From NCBI GenBank assembly GCA_902465465.1, contig CABQNF010000019.1, positions 1-11,232 on the forward strand: 11,232 bases of DNA. The letters run 5' to 3'. The position numbers and the translations under genes were made by a program. The notes under the pieces are model-generated. The model was not told where the DNA came from. It did no database searches and saw only the letters and a program-made list of their open reading frames with translations. The stretch comes from an uncultured Collinsella sp. GTDB lineage: Bacteria; Actinomycetota; Coriobacteriia; Coriobacteriales; Coriobacteriaceae. Positions 1-7,202 of the stretch are shown piece by piece. Position 1 is the stretch's first letter. Each line of letters opens with the position of its first letter.

Positions 1-1833
1 TACACAGGCGAAGAGGTCGTGAGCCGTCAGTTCATCCTTGACGAGCGCCCGGACGCCATCATCGACATCATTGACGCCACCAACATTGAGCGTAACCTGT
101 ACCTGACACTGCAGCTCATGGAGCTTGACCGTCCTATGGTCATCGCGCTCAACATGATGGACGAGGTGACGACCAACGGCGGCGCCATTGACGTCAACCT
201 GCTCGAGAGTCTGTTGGGCGTGCCGGTCGTTCCCATTAGCGCCGCGCGAAACGAGGGTATCGGCGAGCTGGTGGACCACGCCCTGCACGTGGCGCGATTC
301 CGCGAGCGCCCTGGTCGCCTGGACTTTTGCGCGCCCGACGGTCCGGACGGCGGTGCGCTGCATCGCTGCATCCACGGTATTGCTAACCTGATCGAGGACC
401 ATGCCGTGACGGCGCACATCCCGGTGCGCTTTGCGGCGACCAAGCTGGTCGAGGGCGATGAGCTGGTAACCGAGGCGCTTCACCTGGATCGCAATGAGCT
501 CGACGCTATCGAGCACATCATTACCCAGATGGAGGGCGAGGCCGGCACCGACCGCCTATCTGCGCTGGCCGATATGCGTTTTAGCTTTATCGGCGACGTG
601 TGCGGGCGTTGCGTCGTCAAGCCGCACGAGAGCCGCGAGCACGTGCGCTCCGTCAAAATCGACCGCATCCTGACAGGTCGTTACACAGCCATTCCGGCGT
701 TTCTGGTGATCATGGGCCTCGTCTTTTGGCTGACGTTTGGCGTGATCGGCGCGGCGTTGCAGGGATTCATGGAGGACGGTATCGCTGCCATCATCGCCTC
801 GGCCGATGCGGGCCTCAAGGCATTCGGAACCAACGACGTGGTGCGCTCGCTGGCTGTCGATGGCGTGCTTACGGGTGTGGGCAGCGTGCTGACCTTCCTA
901 CCGATTATCGTCGTGCTCTTCTTGTTCCTCTCCATTCTGGAAGACTCGGGCTACATGGCACGCGTAGCCTTTGTCATGGATAAGGTGTTGCGTCGCTTTG
1001 GCTTGTCGGGCCGCAGCTTCGTGCCCATGCTCGTCGGTTTTGGCTGCACCGTGCCGGCTATCATGTCGACCCGTACGCTCCCATCCGAGCACGACCGCAA
1101 GATGACGGTCATGCTCACACCGTTCATGAGCTGCTCAGCCAAGTTGCCGGTTTACGGCTTGCTGTGCGGAGCATTCTTCCCGCAGGCGACGGTCCCCGCC
1201 ATGGTCTCGCTCTATCTGATCGGCATCGTGGTCGGCTGCATTGCCGCCCTGGTGCTCAACCGCACTGCCTTTAAGGGCGACCCGGTGCCGTTTATCATGG
1301 AGCTTCCCAACTACCGCCTGCCGAGCGTCAAGACGACAGTGATGCTGGCATGGGATAAGGCCAAGGACTTTATTACCAAGGCCTTTACCATTATCTTTGC
1401 CGCGACCGTGGTCATCTGGTTTCTCCAGACGTTCGATATCCGCTTTAATGTGGTCGCCGATCAGTCGCAAAGCCTGCTTGCGGGCCTCGGCAGCATCATC
1501 GCGCCGGCGCTGGCGCCGCTTGGGTTTGGCGACTGGCGTGCATCCACGGCGCTCGTCACCGGACTTATCGCCAAGGAGAGTGTCATCTCGACCCTCACCG
1601 TGCTTTTGGGTGCAACGTCACCCGCGGCACTGTCGACCATGTTTTCGCCGTTTACTGCCTATGTGTTCCTGGTCTTTACGTTGCTGTACCCGCCGTGCGT
1701 GGCTGCAATCGGCGCCGTCAAGAGCGAGCTGGGCGGACGCTACGCCGTTGCCGTGTTCGCGTTTCAAGTGACGGTCGCCTGGATCGTGGCGTTTGTCGTG
1801 CATTCGGCGGGCATATTGCTGGGGTTGGCTTAA
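1..1833 (+). CDS. feoB: Ferrous iron transport protein B (FeoB), 5'-truncated by window edge
   Basis: This is a GTP-gated Fe2+ importer of the inner membrane. The frame is open from base 1, so the first ATG/GTG inside the window is not the start; 610 residues are visible and about 70 (G1-G3 motifs) lie upstream. In visible numbering, the G4 motif NMMD is at 51-54 and G5 SA at 80-81, preceded by the family-typical stretch DATNIERNLYLTLQL (25-39). A helical linker (about 95-200) leads to the membrane part. The two Gate regions are clear: EDSGYMARVAFVMD, then GFGCTVPAIM with Cys349, and SCSAKLPVY with Cys378. Several hydrophobic segments follow to the C-terminus, so the 3' end is complete and undamaged. 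No FeoA or FeoC lies downstream; any FeoA must be upstream of the window. I see no clear terminator behind it. The identity is secure. Confidence 0.96.
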   Translation, partial: YTGEEVVSRQFILDERPDAIIDIIDATNIERNLYLTLQLMELDRPMVIALNMMDEVTTNGGAIDVNLLESLLGVPVVPISAARNEGIGELVDHALHVARFRERPGRLDFCAPDGPDGGALHRCIHGIANLIEDHAVTAHIPVRFAATKLVEGDELVTEALHLDRNELDAIEHIITQMEGEAGTDRLSALADMRFSFIGDVCGRCVVKPHESREHVRSVKIDRILTGRYTAIPAFLVIMGLVFWLTFGVIGAALQGFMEDGIAAIIASADAGLKAFGTNDVVRSLAVDGVLTGVGSVLTFLPIIVVLFLFLSILEDSGYMARVAFVMDKVLRRFGLSGRSFVPMLVGFGCTVPAIMSTRTLPSEHDRKMTVMLTPFMSCSAKLPVYGLLCGAFFPQATVPAMVSLYLIGIVVGCIAALVLNRTAFKGDPVPFIMELPNYRLPSVKTTVMLAWDKAKDFITKAFTIIFAATVVIWFLQTFDIRFNVVADQSQSLLAGLGSIIAPALAPLGFGDWRASTALVTGLIAKESVISTLTVLLGATSPAALSTMFSPFTAYVFLVFTLLYPPCVAAIGAVKSELGGRYAVAVFAFQVTVAWIVAFVVHSAGILLGLA

Positions 1834-1962
1834 GGGCGCGTTGATGCTCCGCACTTTTGGGCGAGCAAGAATTCAATAAATATGAGTAAAAATACCGACA
1901 ATTGTTGAACTGCGGGGACTGTCCTACGCTGCAGATTGCCGTTCGCTGCCTATTTGCTGCCG

Positions 1963-1978
1963 TTTACGGATTCGTAAA
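1963..1978. promoter_or_regulatory. Inverted repeat, possible operator upstream of the PTS gene
   Basis: TTTACG and CGTAAA form perfect 6-base arms around a 4-base spacer. The right side (CGTAAATA) recurs at 4670-4677 in the rpiR/GH4 spacer, which would fit one regulator acting on both transcripts. Shared 8-mers between two spacers of this size are expected by chance, so this is only a candidate site. Confidence 0.3.
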
Positions 1979-2045
1979 TACTTGCAATCGTCGGTCGATT
2001 TAACCGCATTACGCGATGCCGATGCGCATTTTGTGTGCCCCTTTC

Positions 2046-2051
2046 TACAAT
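2046..2051 (+). promoter_or_regulatory. Possible -10 element of the PTS gene
   Basis: TACAAT lies about 97 bases before the start codon and differs from TATAAT at one position. The hexamer 17 bases upstream is TGCGCA, a poor -35, so a promoter here would be weak or activator-dependent. The same TACAAT appears ahead of the GH4 and GH13 genes. Confidence 0.3.
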
Positions 2052-2134
2052 CACTTTGTGTCTATTGCCGAACATGTCTTCCGTTTCGCCTGTGTGGGGA
2101 CGTGGGCTGCAATAGTCGTTTATAGAGGCTCATT

Positions 2135-2142
2135 GAGGAGGG
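2135..2142 (+). promoter_or_regulatory. Ribosome binding site that fixes the EIICB start
   Basis: GAGGAGGG sits 5 bases before the ATG at 2148. It is the only strong Shine-Dalgarno site in the region and selects this ATG over the upstream in-frame ATG at 2016. Confidence 0.85.
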
Positions 2143-2147
2143 AATTG

Positions 2148-3812
2148 ATGAAAGAAAAATTCCAATCGTTCGGAAAGGCAATGCTCGTTCCGATTACGCT
2201 CATTGCCATTTCCGGTCTCTTTTTGGGTATCGGTAGCGTTTTTACGACCGAACTGACCCTTGTGTCCCTTGGCGTTAATTGGGACTGGTATGCCGCTTCG
2301 CCGCTCTTTACGTTCTTCTCGGTATTTAAGGGTCTCGGCGAGGTAATCATTGGAAACCTCGGTGTTTTGTTTGCCGTCGGCTGCGCCTTCTCCTTGTCTC
2401 GCAAAGAGAAGGGCTGGGCTGCCTTTTCCGCCCTTGTCTGCTATCTCACCATGCTCAAGACGGTTGAGATTCTGCTTGGAGCAGCTGGCTTGGCTGCCGA
2501 CAATACAACGGTGGAAGCTCTTCAGAAGGTCGGCCTTACGTCCATTCAGGCGAGTGAGCAGTCCGCACTCTACACTACCTCGCTCGGCTTTTTTGGCTAC
2601 AGCTCTGGTGTCTTTGGCGGCATTATCGTGGGCTGCCTGGTCGCTTGGATCACCGGCCGTTTTTACAAGACCAAGCTTCCAACGGCGCTGGCGTTTTTTG
2701 CGGGCAGTCGAACGGTCCCCATTGTATCGCTGGTCGCCGGTGGCATCCTGGGCGGCATCATGTACTTCGTCTGGCCCGTCATCGGTGGATGCTTCTCGGG
2801 TATTGCGACGTTCGTGAAAGGCTCCGGTCTGGTCGGTACGTTTGTCTATCGCTGGGTGCTCGAGAGCCTTGTGCCGTTTGGCTTGCATCCGCTGCTCGAG
2901 ACGCCCATGTATTGGACTGAGCTTGGCGGCTCCATGGTCGTCGATGGAACGCGCGTGGTGGGCAATAGCGCCATTCAGCTTGCACAGCTCGCTTCTCCCA
3001 GCAGTGACAAGCTCTTGGTTAGGGCCTTCATGGCTGGCTATGGCATTAACGATTACGCGTTGTTCCCGGGCATCGCCCTTGCTATGTGGTCTTGTGCCAA
3101 GCCCCAGAACCGCAAGAAGGTTGCTGGTCTTTTAATCCCCACAGTGATTTCGACTGTTTTCTTTGGCGTTACGGAGCCTATTCTCTTTACGTTCCTGTTT
3201 GCCGCCCCCTGGCTCTACTTTGGCGTTTACGCTCCGCTTTCCGGACTGGGTGAAGTTCTCTCGGAAGCAATGGGCGTTTCGGTGTACCAGGGAAATATCA
3301 AGGACCTGATCCCATTCTTATTCCGCCCCGAGAAGCTTAATCTGCTTCCGTACCTTATTCTGCTCCCCGCTTTTTTTCTGGCAGCTTTCTTCCTCTTCCG
3401 GTTCTTTATTACTAAGTTCGATATCAAGACGCCCGGTCGAGACGATGGTGACGATATTGAGTTGATCAACAGCAGAGCTGAGTTCGAGGCAAAGGCCGCT
3501 GAGGCAAAGGGCGAGTCTGATAGCACTCCCGAGAAGGCAGTCCAGGGCCGTGCGACCAAGGACAGCGCGCTTGCTGTTGGCATTGTCGAAGCGCTTGGTG
3601 GAGCCGACAACATTGATGATCTTGACAACTGCATCTCACGTCTTCGCGTGATTGTCAAGGATGGTTCTAAGGTTGCAGACGACGAGGTGTTCACCAAGAA
3701 TCTTGAAGCTATGGGCGTTATCCGCCTGAGCGACAAGGCAATCCAGGTCATTTACGGTCCTCGTGTCGGCGAAGTCGCTTCTGAGGTGCACGAAGTTCTC
3801 GGTGACGAGTAA
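2148..3812 (+). CDS. PTS EIICB permease, alpha-glucoside (GlvC/MalX) type
   Basis: This 554-residue membrane permease should import a glucoside and phosphorylate it during transport. The EIIC domain (about 1-425) opens with FGKAMLVPITLIAISGLFLGIG, typical of the glucose/maltose branch. It carries VTEP at 341-344, the conserved substrate-site motif of this EIIC superfamily, and ends in FDIKTPGRD, as GlvC and MalX do. A charged linker (about 430-475) leads to an EIIB domain (about 478-554) with ALGGADNIDDLDNCISRLRV; Cys495 is the expected phosphocysteine. There is no EIIA domain and no EIIA gene in the window, so a glucose-type EIIA must act in trans. The start follows a strong Shine-Dalgarno site. 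The convergent RpiR gene and the GH4 gene beyond it point to one phospho-glucoside pathway. The family is secure; the exact sugar (maltose, isomaltose or another alpha-glucoside) is inferred. Confidence 0.9.
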   Translation: MKEKFQSFGKAMLVPITLIAISGLFLGIGSVFTTELTLVSLGVNWDWYAASPLFTFFSVFKGLGEVIIGNLGVLFAVGCAFSLSRKEKGWAAFSALVCYLTMLKTVEILLGAAGLAADNTTVEALQKVGLTSIQASEQSALYTTSLGFFGYSSGVFGGIIVGCLVAWITGRFYKTKLPTALAFFAGSRTVPIVSLVAGGILGGIMYFVWPVIGGCFSGIATFVKGSGLVGTFVYRWVLESLVPFGLHPLLETPMYWTELGGSMVVDGTRVVGNSAIQLAQLASPSSDKLLVRAFMAGYGINDYALFPGIALAMWSCAKPQNRKKVAGLLIPTVISTVFFGVTEPILFTFLFAAPWLYFGVYAPLSGLGEVLSEAMGVSVYQGNIKDLIPFLFRPEKLNLLPYLILLPAFFLAAFFLFRFFITKFDIKTPGRDDGDDIELINSRAEFEAKAAEAKGESDSTPEKAVQGRATKDSALAVGIVEALGGADNIDDLDNCISRLRVIVKDGSKVADDEVFTKNLEAMGVIRLSDKAIQVIYGPRVGEVASEVHEVLGDE

Positions 3813-3849
3813 AACGCGCAAGTGGCTTTCAATTGCATAGCGCAATTCC

Positions 3850-3898
3850 AGGGCTTGGCTTCCTATCGCATGATTTAGGGGGCCAAGCCTTCTTGTTT
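3850..3898 (+). terminator. Rho-independent terminator of the PTS gene
   Basis: GGCTTGGCTTCCTA (3852-3865) pairs with TAGGGGGCCAAGCC (3876-3889) to give a stem of 14 pairs, two of them G-T, with a 10-base loop. TTCTTGTTTT follows on the + strand. The hairpin begins about 38 bases after the EIICB stop. It overlaps the 3' end of the convergent rpiR gene, whose stop codon straddles the loop and stem (3875-3877). No T-run follows the stem on the minus strand, so it looks one-directional. Confidence 0.75.
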
Positions 3899-4627
3899 TA
3901 GATTGTCAAGGCAGATACTCAATAGTTCTTCGAATGCGAGAATACAACTTCCGGTAAAGCAGTTAGGCTTAACGTTCTTAAGATCCATTGGGTGATCGTC
4001 ATGTATCGTAAAGATCGCGTCTGCCGTCTTGGCGAGCTCGCTGTCTTCGTTGCCGGTAAACGCGAGGGTCGTAATGCCCGCGTCGTGGCATGCCCTTGCG
4101 GTTTCCAGGATGGCTTCTGTCTGGCCCGATTTGGATATGAGCATCATGCAGCTGAGCGTATTTCGGTTGGATTCGACAAACTGATCGGTTTCTAGGAAAT
4201 CCTGTATGACGGCCAAAAAGCCAAGTCCAACGAGCTTAGTCGCCATGTACTGCGCAACGATGCGTGAGAAACCCTCTCCGTTTACTCCGATCATTCTGTT
4301 GCGATGCAGGGCGGCGATGAATACGTCTACATCTCCGGTGTGGCATACGAAGTGGACGCTACTGTCTTTGAGTGATTGATTCATTTCGCGGGAGACATGC
4401 TGAAGGTGCTTGAGATCGTACATCATTTCGCGATAGCCACGGTAGCCGAGCTTTTTCGAAAGCCTGATGACTGTCGTCATGCTGGTAAAGCATGCCATGG
4501 CGACGGGTTTTATGCCAATATCATCGAGGGTGTCGATATTGTTGAGTAGGTATTCGAGTACGCTTTGCTCGGTTTCGGATAGCTTTGCGGCTGAGTAGAG
4601 CTTGGAAATCTGCTTTTTATCAACCAT
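3875..4627 (-). CDS. RpiR-family transcriptional regulator (HTH + SIS)
   Basis: This 250-residue cytoplasmic DNA-binding protein should sense a sugar phosphate. The N-terminal HTH_6 domain spans about 1-77, with the helix-turn-helix near 34-62 ending in IRLSKKLGYRGYREM, a family hallmark. The SIS domain spans about 100-245, with GEGFS at 117-121 and SKSGQT at 165-170 in the sugar-phosphate-binding loop, followed by LAFTGNEDSELAKTADAIFTI. The start at 4627 is set by GGAAGGGAG (minus strand, forward 4633-4641) 5 bases upstream. The open frame to 4933 only reads back through the spacer and into the GH4 gene. It is divergent from GH4 and convergent with EIICB, so local control of this cassette is the simplest role. 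RpiR proteins may repress or activate, and the sequence does not decide which. Confidence 0.93.
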   Translation of the reverse strand: MVDKKQISKLYSAAKLSETEQSVLEYLLNNIDTLDDIGIKPVAMACFTSMTTVIRLSKKLGYRGYREMMYDLKHLQHVSREMNQSLKDSSVHFVCHTGDVDVFIAALHRNRMIGVNGEGFSRIVAQYMATKLVGLGFLAVIQDFLETDQFVESNRNTLSCMMLISKSGQTEAILETARACHDAGITTLAFTGNEDSELAKTADAIFTIHDDHPMDLKNVKPNCFTGSCILAFEELLSICLDNLKQEGLAP

Positions 4628-4632
4628 CGGTG

Positions 4633-4736
4633 CTCCCTTCCCGCCGGACGTGTGTGGCCGCTTCCGTTGCGTAAATAATAACTCCTTGGGGAATTCCTTT
4701 CCCGCCTTGCAGCCGGGGCGGGAAGCGGCCCTCCAT
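4633..4736 (-). promoter_or_regulatory. Predicted rpiR mRNA leader with competing inverted repeats
   Basis: If transcription starts near 4736, the rpiR leader contains one upstream segment, GGCCGCTTCCCGCC (minus strand, forward 4717-4730), with three possible downstream partners. Forward 4699-4706 gives a local 8-bp hairpin with a 10-base loop. Forward 4656-4665 gives a perfect 10-bp match. Forward 4638-4645 gives an 8-bp match that overlaps the Shine-Dalgarno site. These pairings exclude each other, as in an attenuator or ribosome-site switch. The repeats are seen directly; the regulatory role is inferred, and the repeats could instead be DNA-level elements. Confidence 0.4.
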
Positions 4737-4738
4737 GC

Positions 4739-4753
4739 TGGATACAATATCCA
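4739..4753. promoter_or_regulatory. Palindrome overlapping the divergent rpiR and GH4 promoters
   Basis: TGGATA-CAA-TATCCA is a perfect 6-base inverted repeat with a 3-base centre. It contains TACAAT (4743-4748), a good -10 for the + strand GH4 gene, although no convincing -35 precedes it. It also contains TATTGT on the minus strand (forward 4744-4749), which lies 18 bases from TTGCAT (forward 4768-4773) and is a plausible rpiR promoter. A protein bound here would cover both -10 elements. A perfect CAATATTG lies nearby at 4771-4778. The RpiR protein is the obvious candidate ligand, by inference. Confidence 0.45.
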
Positions 4754-4802
4754 TACACAGGCGAACCATGCAATATTGAATGTGCTAATTGGGGGTTTCG
4801 AT

Positions 4803-6176
4803 ATGAAACTTACGGTCATAGGCGGCGGTGGCGTCCGCTCCATGTTTTTGGCAAAGAGCATAGCCCAGCAGGCGTCATCGCTTGGAATCGATGAACTTGT
4901 GTTTATGGACAATGATCCCGAGAAGCTGCGCATCTACGGTGGCCTTGCCGCCCATGTCTCGGGCATGCTTTGCCCCACGCTTAATTTTTCACTGACGGGC
5001 GATGCAGTCGAGGCCGTTAAGGACGCCGATTACGTGATCACGACGATTCGCGTCGGTGGGGACCATATGCGCGTTCGCGATGAGCGCATTGCTCTCTCAC
5101 ATGGGGTTCTTGGCCAAGAGACGACTGGCGCAGCCGGCGTGTCTTTTGCCATGCGCTCCGTCCCTGCGCTTGCTTCGTATTGCGAGTTAATCAAGAAGTA
5201 CGCAAAGCCGGGCGTCAAGGTGTTTAACTTTACTAATCCCGCTGGCGTCGTATCTCAGGCCTTACGCGATATGGGCTACGATTTTACTTATGGCATTTGC
5301 GATGCCCCCTCGGGCATGTTGCATCAGTTTGCCGAGTATAAAAGCGTTGATCCCGCATCGGTTCAGGGCGAGTGCTATGGACTCAACCACCTCTCGTTCT
5401 TCCGCAATGTGACGGTTGACGGCGAGGACATCATGCCCGACTTGATCCACGACGACGGGGCATATGCTCATACGGATCTTAGGTTCTTCGAGAAGGATCT
5501 CGTTCTAAATCGCGGATGCGTGCCAAATGAGTACCTATACTATTTCTACTATCGCGAGCGCGCCGTTGCTAACGTTCTCTCTTCGCCCCAGACGCGCGGC
5601 GAACTAATCGAAGAAATTAATCGAGAAATGACGAGCGAGCTTGCATCTATCGATATTGAGAACGACTTCGAAAAGGGCCTCGCGTGCTTTGAGAAGTGGT
5701 ACGGAATGCGCGAAAACAACTACATGGCGGCCGAGACAGGTATTCACCGCGACAAGCCGTGGACGTTTGACGTGTACGGCAAAGATGCTGGCGGATACGC
5801 AGGTGTCGCGCTTCGTTTCATGGATATTGCTCGCTCTGGCAAGACGCAGCAGATGATCCTGTGCACCCCCAACAATGGCGCCATCCCCGGCCTTCTCGAT
5901 ACAGATGTCATCGAGTCAACGTGCGATATCTCCACCGATGGCTGTGTACCGCATCGCGTCGAAGCCGATTCTGTGCCCGCGGGAAACCTCGAATTGATTC
6001 GTCGCGTCAAGTACTACGAGCGCACCGTGGCGCGTGGCATCGTTAACCGATCGAAGCGCGACATTGTCGAGAGCCTCGCGATGCACCCGCTCGTTAATTC
6101 GTACTCCTTGGCGAAAGATATCGCCGCGCAGTACTTTGAGCTTAACCGCGACTACATCGACGGCTGGACAGACTAG
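4803..6176 (+). CDS. GH4 NAD-dependent 6-phospho-glycosidase, probably 6-phospho-alpha-glucosidase
   Basis: This 457-residue cytoplasmic enzyme should hydrolyse the 6-phospho-disaccharide made by the PTS, using NAD+ and a divalent metal in the GH4 redox-elimination mechanism. The Rossmann motif VIGGGGVRSMFLA starts at residue 4, and FMDNDPEKLRIYG follows as the second strand. GQETTGAAG and FNFTNPAGVV are GH4 signatures. Metal ligands are Cys166 in GICDAP and His196 in GLNHLSFF; Tyr332 in GGYAGVA is the likely catalytic base. The sequence CTPNNGAIPGL and the C-terminal HPLVNSYSLA also fit the family. CDAP resembles the CDMP of 6-phospho-alpha-glucosidases more than the CNVP/CNIP of beta-enzymes, and the PTS type agrees. 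Other stretches look beta-type, so the anomer is not settled. The ATG at 4803 has a GGGGG site about 9 bases upstream and gives a normal family length. Confidence 0.9.
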   Translation: MKLTVIGGGGVRSMFLAKSIAQQASSLGIDELVFMDNDPEKLRIYGGLAAHVSGMLCPTLNFSLTGDAVEAVKDADYVITTIRVGGDHMRVRDERIALSHGVLGQETTGAAGVSFAMRSVPALASYCELIKKYAKPGVKVFNFTNPAGVVSQALRDMGYDFTYGICDAPSGMLHQFAEYKSVDPASVQGECYGLNHLSFFRNVTVDGEDIMPDLIHDDGAYAHTDLRFFEKDLVLNRGCVPNEYLYYFYYRERAVANVLSSPQTRGELIEEINREMTSELASIDIENDFEKGLACFEKWYGMRENNYMAAETGIHRDKPWTFDVYGKDAGGYAGVALRFMDIARSGKTQQMILCTPNNGAIPGLLDTDVIESTCDISTDGCVPHRVEADSVPAGNLELIRRVKYYERTVARGIVNRSKRDIVESLAMHPLVNSYSLAKDIAAQYFELNRDYIDGWTD

Positions 6177-6266
6177 TCTGGACGTTAAAACTAAAAATTA
6201 TGGATGGGCGGACCGGCGTTTATATTGGCGCCCGTTCGCCCTGCCTAGTAAGAAAACGGGTATAGA

Positions 6267-7094
6267 GTGAACTTGCGAGAGAACTTCAATGTCTTTCTGG
6301 AATCGGGCGATCGGGCGAAGGGATGCCGGAGTGGCTGCACGATGGCGTTATATATCCCCTTGTTTGTTATGAGCGCGCTTCAACTTGGTGTATCAAACGT
6401 TGCAACTGAGCTCGCCTATAACAATCCGTCCATTACGCTTATTTGCACTGTGGTCGCGGCCTTTTTAAACCTGCTTCTATCGAATGTGGCTTTTTCATTA
6501 TTTGCCGTCGACCGGTCCAAAGAGACGGTGCAACCTGCTCGAACCCCTCCGGTTTATCTCTTGGCCTCGACGGTTCCCCTCCAGATTTCTGGGGCGCTAC
6601 TACTTTATTTGGTTCACTTGATTTTATCGGCAATTGTAGTCTTTGCCTCGCTTGTGAGCAGTCAGCTCGGGGTGTTGTGCTCGCTTGTGGTGGCAGTAAT
6701 CGTGACGCTTCTTTCCGCGTCGTTCGTATTCGTGTTAATTGAAGATGCGGGCGTGGAGCAGAGGGGGCTACGAGGCATTCGGTTTGCACCACGCTACATC
6801 ATGCGTTCGGTCACGGCGCTTCGTTCCTCCTGCAGAGAAATCGCGCGTCCCGCAACGCTGCTAGTGGCATGGAACCTGGTTGCAAGTTGCGCTATCCAGG
6901 TTCTTGTCGGATGGGTAGTTTCGAGTGCGGCGCTGCTGTCGGCACTTTCAGTGACGGCGCTTGTACATGAGGGACTTTATTATGGGGCGTTTGCTTATAT
7001 CCTTCTTTTGCTAGTTCATTGTGCGGTTGCGAGTTGGCTCGAAATTGACGTGCTCATGGGGGTGTCCTTGTGCGTATCCGAGCAGGCGCGATAG
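6267..7094 (+). CDS. Unrecognised multi-pass membrane protein
   Basis: I do not recognise this 275-residue protein. It has about six hydrophobic stretches, near residues 26-48, 55-79, 95-122, 130-156, 195-225 and 235-262, and a basic loop at about 165-195 (RGLRGIRFAPRYIMRSV) that is likely cytoplasmic. There is no signal-peptide cleavage pattern and no obvious catalytic motif. The start is uncertain: the GTG at 6267 has only a weak site before it, while an ATG at 6342 (residue 26, at the first hydrophobic stretch) follows GGAG by 10 bases. It lies 90 bases after the GH4 gene with no convincing terminator between, so co-transcription is possible. Its base composition is the most AT-rich of the window (bases 6601-6660 are 38% GC), which suggests later acquisition or relaxed selection. 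Confidence 0.65.
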   Translation: MNLRENFNVFLESGDRAKGCRSGCTMALYIPLFVMSALQLGVSNVATELAYNNPSITLICTVVAAFLNLLLSNVAFSLFAVDRSKETVQPARTPPVYLLASTVPLQISGALLLYLVHLILSAIVVFASLVSSQLGVLCSLVVAVIVTLLSASFVFVLIEDAGVEQRGLRGIRFAPRYIMRSVTALRSSCREIARPATLLVAWNLVASCAIQVLVGWVVSSAALLSALSVTALVHEGLYYGAFAYILLLLVHCAVASWLEIDVLMGVSLCVSEQAR

Positions 7095-7202
7095 CCCGAA
7101 GATGAAGCCGCGTTTTCGACATTGAGTTCCTGCGTACCTTGCTTTCTAAGTAGAATTGGCGCGCCGTCTGTTAACGATCGTTTTCCAAGAATTCTTTTGT
7201 TG

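Larger units (their letters stand above)
1834..2147. other. Intergenic control region upstream of the PTS gene
   Basis: These 314 bases hold no supported gene. The 5' half is AT-rich (about 1871-1900) and contains the 8-base palindrome ACAATTGT at 1898-1905 and an interrupted palindrome GGAC-T-GTCC at 1916-1924. A further inverted repeat TTTACG-GATT-CGTAAA lies at 1963-1978, and a -10-like TACAAT at 2046-2051. The frame of the downstream gene stays open back to an ATG at 2016, but that ATG has no Shine-Dalgarno site and would add 44 residues not expected of the family. I therefore treat the stretch as non-coding regulatory DNA. It also marks the point where GC content falls compared with feoB. 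Confidence 0.6.

Noticed and set aside
2016..2147. N-terminal extension of the EIICB frame
   Set aside because: The extension has no Shine-Dalgarno site, and the ATG at 2148 has an excellent one and gives the expected family N-terminus.
2130..2888. A 252-residue minus-strand open frame opposite the EIICB gene
   Set aside because: It has low-complexity polar content, no ribosome site, and lies opposite a clear permease.
1963..4677. CGTAAATA shared by both control regions as a proven RpiR operator
   Set aside because: With two spacers of about 314 and 175 bases, one shared 8-mer on either strand is expected by chance, and the flanks match poorly. Kept only as a low-confidence site.
4602..4802. 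N-terminal extension of the GH4 frame
   Set aside because: It would overlap the rpiR start and precede the Rossmann motif that normally begins within the first few residues of GH4 proteins.
4628..4933. N-terminal extension of the RpiR frame
   Set aside because: It runs antisense into the GH4 gene, and the ATG at 4627 has a strong ribosome site and the usual family start.
6206..6241. Inverted repeat GGGCGGAC / GTTCGCCC after the GH4 gene as a terminator
   Set aside because: It has 8 pairs with one G-T around a 20-base loop and no T-run behind it. It may be a weak intercistronic structure but not a supported terminator.
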